16,783 nt of DNA. Origin: Betaproteobacteria bacterium. Its GTDB lineage: Bacteria > Pseudomonadota > Gammaproteobacteria > Burkholderiales > Burkholderiaceae_C. Each line of letters starts with the position of its first letter. The first letter of the stretch is position 1. Of the stretch, positions 12,721 through 16,783 are shown piece by piece. A program made the position numbers and the translations under genes. The notes under the pieces are model-generated. The model had not been told where the DNA came from. It ran no database searches and saw nothing but the letters and a program-made list of their open reading frames with translations. The stretch spans positions 1 to 16,783 of the forward strand of contig CANFOR010000032.1 in the NCBI GenBank assembly GCA_947448675.1, in the 5' to 3' direction.

Positions 12721-13401
12721 CTATTTACGGGGGGCCATGCTGGCGCGTACATGGCCGGTGAGTTCGGCCACTTGGCCCAGATTGTCAAACTCCAACTGGT
12801 CGGCGCTAAATTGGTCGGCTCCGCTGGTGATGCGCACAGGTTTGTGCGAGCGCAGGCGCTGCATGTTTTGCAGTACATGCAAAAACTCACCGCGATACTC
12901 CACCCGGGGCAGCATGTGGCCCGCCTCGCCTGCCATAGCTTCGCGCAGTACCACAGCGTTGCCAATGAGCTGCACTTCAGAGCCGTCGCCATTGCTGAGC
13001 GCGCGGTCGGCGCTGGCCGTCACCAAGCGGCCCGCTGCGTCAAACGAGCGAATGCGCGGCTGGGTGATGTCGAGCACGTCGGTGTCTTCAAAATGATTTG
13101 CCATGCTGCCTTTGATTTCGCTCTTGAGCAGGCCCTGCGCGTCGTAGCTTTTCACCGCAAAATCGCGCATAAAGTAGTCGGCCGAGTGGCGCAGCGGGCG
13201 CTGCACTTCGGGCGGCAGCACCGGCGGTGTGAGCCGCACCATCCAGTAGGTCAGCAGCGCCAAGAGCGCCATCAAAATGGGCGGCAAATAAATGCTCAGC
13301 TGGTTCGATGCGGCGTAGGTAAAACGCTCCAAGCGGCTGCGCATGCTGACGGGGCCAAGGGCAAGACCGCTGCTGGGCAGCAGTTGCAGCGGCGTGCTCA
13401 T
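12721..13401 (-). CDS. lptC: LPS export protein LptC
   Basis: The bitopic LptC subunit links the LptB2FG transporter to the periplasmic LptA bridge for lipopolysaccharide export. It has one N-terminal membrane helix (LPPILMALLALLTYWMVRL) followed by a beta-jellyroll with typical phrases YFMRDFAVKSYDAQG, DITQPRIRSFDAAG, GNAVVLREA and the late pair ITSGADQFSADQLEFDN. I start at the ATG at 13401 (226 residues), which overlaps the kdsC TGA by 4 bases. An ATG at 13344 (MRSRLERFTY) gives a length closer to many homologues and may be the true start. It is followed by an SDR rather than lptA. Confidence 0.9.
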   Translation of the reverse strand: MSTPLQLLPSSGLALGPVSMRSRLERFTYAASNQLSIYLPPILMALLALLTYWMVRLTPPVLPPEVQRPLRHSADYFMRDFAVKSYDAQGLLKSEIKGSMANHFEDTDVLDITQPRIRSFDAAGRLVTASADRALSNGDGSEVQLIGNAVVLREAMAGEAGHMLPRVEYRGEFLHVLQNMQRLRSHKPVRITSGADQFSADQLEFDNLGQVAELTGHVRASMAPRK

Positions 13402-13970
13402 GCGCTGGCCTGCTCTAGCAAACGGCCATAGTGGCCACTGGCCAGCAAAAGCAGGTCGCACAGCTCGCGCACGGCACCGCCGCCGCCATAGCGCTGGGTG
13501 ACGTAGTGCGCCACGGCGCTCAGCTCAGCGTGGGCGTTGGCGGGCGCGCAGGCCAGGGCGGCGCGGCGCATCACCGACAGGTCGGGCCAGTCGTCGCCCA
13601 TGGCGGCGGCTTGGCTCCAGCCCAGGCCCAGGGTGCGCAAAGTTTGCTCGGCAGCGGGGCGCTTGTCTTCGGTGCCAAAGTGGGCATGCACTATGCCCAA
13701 GGCCTGCAAGCGTTCGCGCAGCGCGGCGGAGTCGCGCCCGGTAATCACGGCGGGGGTGATGCCTGCGGCCTGCAGCAGTTTGATGCCCTGGCCGTCGAGC
13801 GTGTGGAAGCGTTTGAGCGTCTCCTTGCCCTGCGCGTCGATGTAAATGCCCCCGTCGGTAAAGACGCCGTCAACATCAAAAAAGACCACGCGAATGCCCT
13901 GGGCACGCTGCAGCACAGCAGGCGCAAAGCCCAGCGTGGGGCGCAGCGGAGGCAGCGGTGGGGCAGACAT
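13398..13970 (-). CDS. kdsC: KDO 8-phosphate phosphatase KdsC
   Basis: A HAD-superfamily phosphatase (190 residues) that removes phosphate from 3-deoxy-D-manno-octulosonate 8-phosphate, making KDO for LPS inner core. The catalytic DxDG is in FFDVDGVFTDG, followed by the KdsC-specific FHTLDGQGIKLLQ, ITGRDS and GDDWPDLSVM, and a Gly-rich C-terminal YGGGGAVREL loop. There is no cap domain, as expected for the tetrameric KdsC type. It lies between kdsD (47-base gap) and lptC (4-base overlap), the classical LPS gene order. Confidence 0.95.
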   Translation of the reverse strand: MSAPPLPPLRPTLGFAPAVLQRAQGIRVVFFDVDGVFTDGGIYIDAQGKETLKRFHTLDGQGIKLLQAAGITPAVITGRDSAALRERLQALGIVHAHFGTEDKRPAAEQTLRTLGLGWSQAAAMGDDWPDLSVMRRAALACAPANAHAELSAVAHYVTQRYGGGGAVRELCDLLLLASGHYGRLLEQASA

Positions 13971-14017
13971 TTTTGGTGGGTGGCGAGTTGTGTGGGTGCA
14001 GGGTCAAGCGGCGTGGG

Positions 14018-14995
14018 CTAAATCACTTTAGCGCGCATCAGGTCGCCAATGTGCACCGCGCCTACCAAAACGCCCACTGCGTTGGTCACTAGCACGCAGG
14101 TAATGCGGTGCTGCTCCATGGCTTGCGCGGCTTCTACGGCCAGCGCGCCTTCGGGCAGGCTGTGCGGTTTGGCGTGCATCACTTGGCCTGCAGTCAGGGC
14201 GCGCAGGTCTACGCCTTGTTCAATTTGGCGGCGCAGATCGCCGTCGGTAAACACGCCCAAGAGCAGGCCCTGCGCGTCCACCACTGCAGCTGCGCCCAAG
14301 CCCTTGGCGCTCATCTCGCGCATGAGTTCAGTGAAGGGCGTGGTGAGCGGCACACAAGGCAGGGCGTCACCAGTGCGCATCACGTCGCGCAGATGGGTCA
14401 GCAGCTTGCGGCCCAGCGCGCCACCCGGGTGGGAGCGGGCAAAGTCGGCTTCTTTAAAGCCGCGCGCGTCGAGCAAAGCCACGGCCAATGCGTCACCCAA
14501 GGCCAACTGCGCGGTCGTGCTGGCGGTGGGCGCGAGGTTGAGAGGGCAGGCTTCTTTGTCGACACCGCTGTCGAGCACCATGCTGGCGTGCTGCGCCAGG
14601 CTCGACTGCAGGCTCCCCGTCATGGCCACCAGGGTCAGGCCTAAGCGCTTGAGTACCGGCAAGATGACCACGAGCTCGCTGCTCTCGCCGGAATTGGAAA
14701 TGGCCAGCACCACGTCGTGCGCCATGACCATGCCCAGGTCGCCATGGCTGGCCTCGGCCGGGTGCACAAACAGCGCAGGCGTGCCCGTAGAGGCCAGGGT
14801 GGCGGCAATTTTGCGCCCCACATGCCCGCTTTTGCCCATGCCCATCACCACCACCCGGCCCGTGCATTCGAGCATGGCCTGCACCGCCTGCGCAAAGCCC
14901 GGCCCCAGCCGCGCCTTCAGGCCGCTGACGGCCTGGGCTTCAATGTCGAGGGTCTGGTGCGCAAGGGCAAGGGCTTGGGTGGCATTGAAAGTCAT
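14018..14995 (-). CDS. kdsD: Arabinose-5-phosphate isomerase KdsD/KpsF
   Basis: A 325-residue enzyme converting D-ribulose 5-phosphate to D-arabinose 5-phosphate, the first step of KDO synthesis. The SIS domain (to about residue 180) has VVMGMGKSGHVGRKIAATL, HPAEASHGDLGMV and AISNSGESSEL. SHPGGALGRKL closes it. Two CBS domains follow (DVMRTGDALP.., GVFTDGDLRRQIEQG; then VMHAKPHSLPEGALA, HIGDLMRAKVI). Length and domain order are normal. The gene lies 36 bases after the exonuclease gene and 47 bases before kdsC, all on the same strand. Confidence 0.95.
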   Translation of the reverse strand: MTFNATQALALAHQTLDIEAQAVSGLKARLGPGFAQAVQAMLECTGRVVVMGMGKSGHVGRKIAATLASTGTPALFVHPAEASHGDLGMVMAHDVVLAISNSGESSELVVILPVLKRLGLTLVAMTGSLQSSLAQHASMVLDSGVDKEACPLNLAPTASTTAQLALGDALAVALLDARGFKEADFARSHPGGALGRKLLTHLRDVMRTGDALPCVPLTTPFTELMREMSAKGLGAAAVVDAQGLLLGVFTDGDLRRQIEQGVDLRALTAGQVMHAKPHSLPEGALAVEAAQAMEQHRITCVLVTNAVGVLVGAVHIGDLMRAKVI

Positions 14996-15031
14996 GGCGG
15001 GATTCTACGGGGGCAGGGGCTTGCGCCGCCG

Positions 15032-15829
15032 CTAAACCCAAGCCGCCAAATACTCCTGCCAATGCGCCTCGGTAGGCGCTAGGTTGCCCAGGGTTTCTTT
15101 CACATAGGCGATCTCTTGCGCGTACTCGGCCTCGGTGAAGCCGCCGCGCATTTTTTGGTAGCGGCAGTAGACCAAGTAAGTGTTCATCACATCGGTTTCG
15201 CAGTAGCGGCGAATCTCGTCGCGTTGGCCGCTCAGGTAGGCGCTGTAGACCATGGAGCCGTCCATGCCCAGCTTGCCGGGAAAACCGCAGAGCTTGGCCA
15301 TGGCGTCGAGCGGGGCGTTATTTTTGGGCTGGTACATGGCCAGCAAGTCCATCAGGTCGAGGTGGCGCAGGTGGTAGCGGCCAATGTAGTTGTTCCACTT
15401 GAACTCACGGTCACTTCCATTCCCGCTCTCGCCCATGTCCCAATACTTGTCGGCCACCACGCCGTGCACCAGGCCGCGGTAGTGCAACACGGGCAGGTCA
15501 AAACCGCCGCCGTTCCAACTCACCAGCTGCGGCACATGCTTTTCAACCGAGTTAAAAAACTGCTGGATGATCTTGCCCTCGGAGGCATCGTCTTTGTCTA
15601 AAAACGAATGCACCCTGAGCCCTTCGGCATTGCGAAACACCGCGCTGATGCACAGCACGCGCTGCAGGTGCAAGGGCATAAAGTCGCTCTTGCCGCCTTC
15701 TTTGCGCTCTTCAGCCCACGCGCCGTAGACCTGTGCGTCGGTGTGCTCCGCAGGCGCGCCGCGCAGAGCGCGCAGGCCCGCTACGTCGGGGATGGACTCG
15801 ATGTCGAAAACTAAAACGGGCCAGGCCAT
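15032..15829 (-). CDS. PolB-type 3'-5' exonuclease (DnaQ-like)
   Basis: A 265-residue predicted 3'-5' exonuclease related to the proofreading domain of family B polymerases. The exonuclease motifs are visible: ExoI FDIESIPD (metal-binding Asp/Glu), ExoII LVSWNGGGFDLPVL, and ExoIII RYCETDVMNTYLVY. The middle segment HLDLMDLLAMYQ fits the family. It is a stand-alone nuclease with no polymerase domain; its role in vivo is not established, repair being the usual guess. It starts 21 bases after the nlpD stop and ends 36 bases before kdsD, so it may belong to a longer leftward transcription unit. Confidence 0.88.
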   Translation of the reverse strand: MAWPVLVFDIESIPDVAGLRALRGAPAEHTDAQVYGAWAEERKEGGKSDFMPLHLQRVLCISAVFRNAEGLRVHSFLDKDDASEGKIIQQFFNSVEKHVPQLVSWNGGGFDLPVLHYRGLVHGVVADKYWDMGESGNGSDREFKWNNYIGRYHLRHLDLMDLLAMYQPKNNAPLDAMAKLCGFPGKLGMDGSMVYSAYLSGQRDEIRRYCETDVMNTYLVYCRYQKMRGGFTEAEYAQEIAYVKETLGNLAPTEAHWQEYLAAWV

Positions 15830-15850
15830 ATCAGTGCTTTTCGTTGCTAC

Positions 15851-16783
15851 TTAACGCGCAGGCAAGTACTTGGCCGGGTCTACCGGTTTGCCTTGGCGGC
15901 GAATCTCAAAGTGCAGCTTGGTGCTGTCGGCGTCGGTGTTGCCCATCTCGGCGATCTTCTGGCCTTTGCGCACGTTTTGGTCTTCTTTGACCAGCAGGGT
16001 TTGGTTGTGCGCGTAGGCGCTGAGGTAGGTGTTGTTGTGCTTCAAAATCACCAAGTTGCCGTAGCCGCGCAGACCGGCACCAGCGTAGACCACGCGGCCG
16101 TCGGCAGTGGCCAGTACGGCGTCGCCGGGTTTGCCAGAAATGTCCAAGCCTTTGTTTTTCACCTCATCAAAACCTGCGCTGACGCTGCCTGCGTTGGTGG
16201 GCCAGATCCAGCCCAACTCTTCTTCAGAAGAAGCGTTGCCTGCAGCGGCGCTGGAGGCGGAGTGCGCCGCAGTCGATGCTGCGCTGGCCGGGGCCGCACC
16301 CGGCGTTACCGCCGTTGCAGCAGCGCCCACAACCGTCGCAGCAGCCCCAGCCCCAGGCCGCCCCACAGCAGCCCCGCTGGCGGGTGGCAGGGCGGCGGCG
16401 GTAACCACTGCTGCGCTCACCGGCTTGGTCACAGCCACCGGGTTTTCGCCGCTGGGCGGCACCACGCGCAGCACTTGGCCGACCTCGATGATGTTGGGGT
16501 TGTCCAGGCCGTTCCAGCGCGCGACGTCGCGCCAGTTTTGGCCGGTGTCCAGGCCAATGCGGATCAAGGTGTCGCCTGGCTTGACGCTGTAGTAACCAGG
16601 CTTGCCCGCGTTTTCAATGCCAGGCGGTGGTTTGGCGGCGACGGGCGCGGGCGTGGCTTCGCCAACCGTGGCACGGCCTTGGCCGTTGCGGTCTTCTACG
16701 GGGGCGTTATTGGGGGCTTTGTGGCTGGCACAGGCAGTAACAAGGGCCAAGACCCCTGCGCCCAAAGCGAGCCGACCAGCATT
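15851..16783 (-). CDS. nlpD: NlpD-like LytM/LysM lipoprotein (5' end outside window)
   Basis: A murein-hydrolase activator of the NlpD class. The frame is open to the window edge, where the residues read as the end of a lipoprotein signal peptide (RLALGAGVLALVTAC, lipobox VTAC), so the true start is outside. A LysM domain follows (YYSVKPGDTLIRIGLDTGQ.., IEVGQVLRV) for peptidoglycan binding. Then comes an Ala/Pro-rich linker of about 90 residues and a C-terminal LytM domain (NKGLDISGKPGDAVLATADG, GYGNLVILKHN, LHFEIRRQGKPVDP). The first zinc His of active LytM enzymes is replaced (NKGLDI), as in E. coli NlpD, so it should activate an amidase rather than cut murein itself. It acts at the outer membrane during division. 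Confidence 0.92.
   Translation of the reverse strand, partial: NAGRLALGAGVLALVTACASHKAPNNAPVEDRNGQGRATVGEATPAPVAAKPPPGIENAGKPGYYSVKPGDTLIRIGLDTGQNWRDVARWNGLDNPNIIEVGQVLRVVPPSGENPVAVTKPVSAAVVTAAALPPASGAAVGRPGAGAAATVVGAAATAVTPGAAPASAASTAAHSASSAAAGNASSEEELGWIWPTNAGSVSAGFDEVKNKGLDISGKPGDAVLATADGRVVYAGAGLRGYGNLVILKHNNTYLSAYAHNQTLLVKEDQNVRKGQKIAEMGNTDADSTKLHFEIRRQGKPVDPAKYLPAR

Noticed and set aside
12124..13431. 435-codon plus-strand open frame across SDR, lptC and kdsC
   Set aside because: It is the antisense shadow of three well-recognised minus-strand genes; its product has no recognisable domain and spans gene boundaries.
16763..16765. TTG as the start of nlpD
   Set aside because: Starting there removes the basic part of the lipoprotein signal peptide; the frame is open to the window edge, so the gene is simply truncated.

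Overview
The window looks like chromosomal DNA from a betaproteobacterium of the order Burkholderiales, most likely the family Comamonadaceae (Rhodoferax/Polaromonas/Acidovorax type). This rests on overall protein character, GC-rich coding DNA, the metX-metW pair, the kdsD-kdsC-lptC block, an NlpD lipoprotein and glycine-rich RRM proteins. No rRNA, tRNA, CRISPR array, integrase or transposase is visible, so this is ordinary but gene-dense chromosome. Almost everything is on the minus strand. The exceptions are an ECF sigma/anti-sigma pair and two RNA-binding protein genes.

Layout in plus coordinates. (a) 1-3162 is a methionine operon read leftwards: promoter, SAM-II riboswitch, intrinsic terminator, metX, metW, then a chromate transporter chrA that runs off the window. 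Adjacent genes overlap by 4 bases (ATGA). (b) 3149-5539 encodes a 796-residue protein in which an alpha/beta-hydrolase fold appears to be split by a large polytopic membrane insert. (c) 5630-8305 is a complete bufferin-type (Buf/Hvf/Gig) operon: bufA (DUF2282 metallophore precursor), bufB (DUF692/MNIO enzyme), bufC (DUF2063 partner) and bufD (DoxX). (d) 8422-9806 holds a TlpA-like thiol redox protein and, divergently, an ECF sigma factor with a 62-residue zinc-motif anti-sigma. These are the natural candidates to regulate or assist the Buf system. (e) 9791-10627 is a BtuF/TroA-like metal or cobalamin binding protein without a signal peptide. (f) 10628-11912 has two tandem RRM plus Gly-rich cold-shock-type genes and a strong terminator. 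(g) 11926-14995 is an envelope block: KdsD, KdsC and LptC, followed by a short-chain dehydrogenase where lptA/lptB might be expected. (h) 15032-16783 holds a PolB-type 3'-5' exonuclease and the NlpD murein-hydrolase activator, cut by the window edge.

Three points stand out. First, a SAM-II pseudoknot can be drawn base by base and is followed by an attenuator hairpin whose T-run abuts the metX start; it should control chrA as well. Second, the bufferin operon has a Met/Lys-rich tail on its precursor peptide and a terminator-like hairpin in its leader. Third, a dispersed family of 17-bp AT-rich imperfect palindromes sits inside at least five coding sequences, almost always in the same reading frame.
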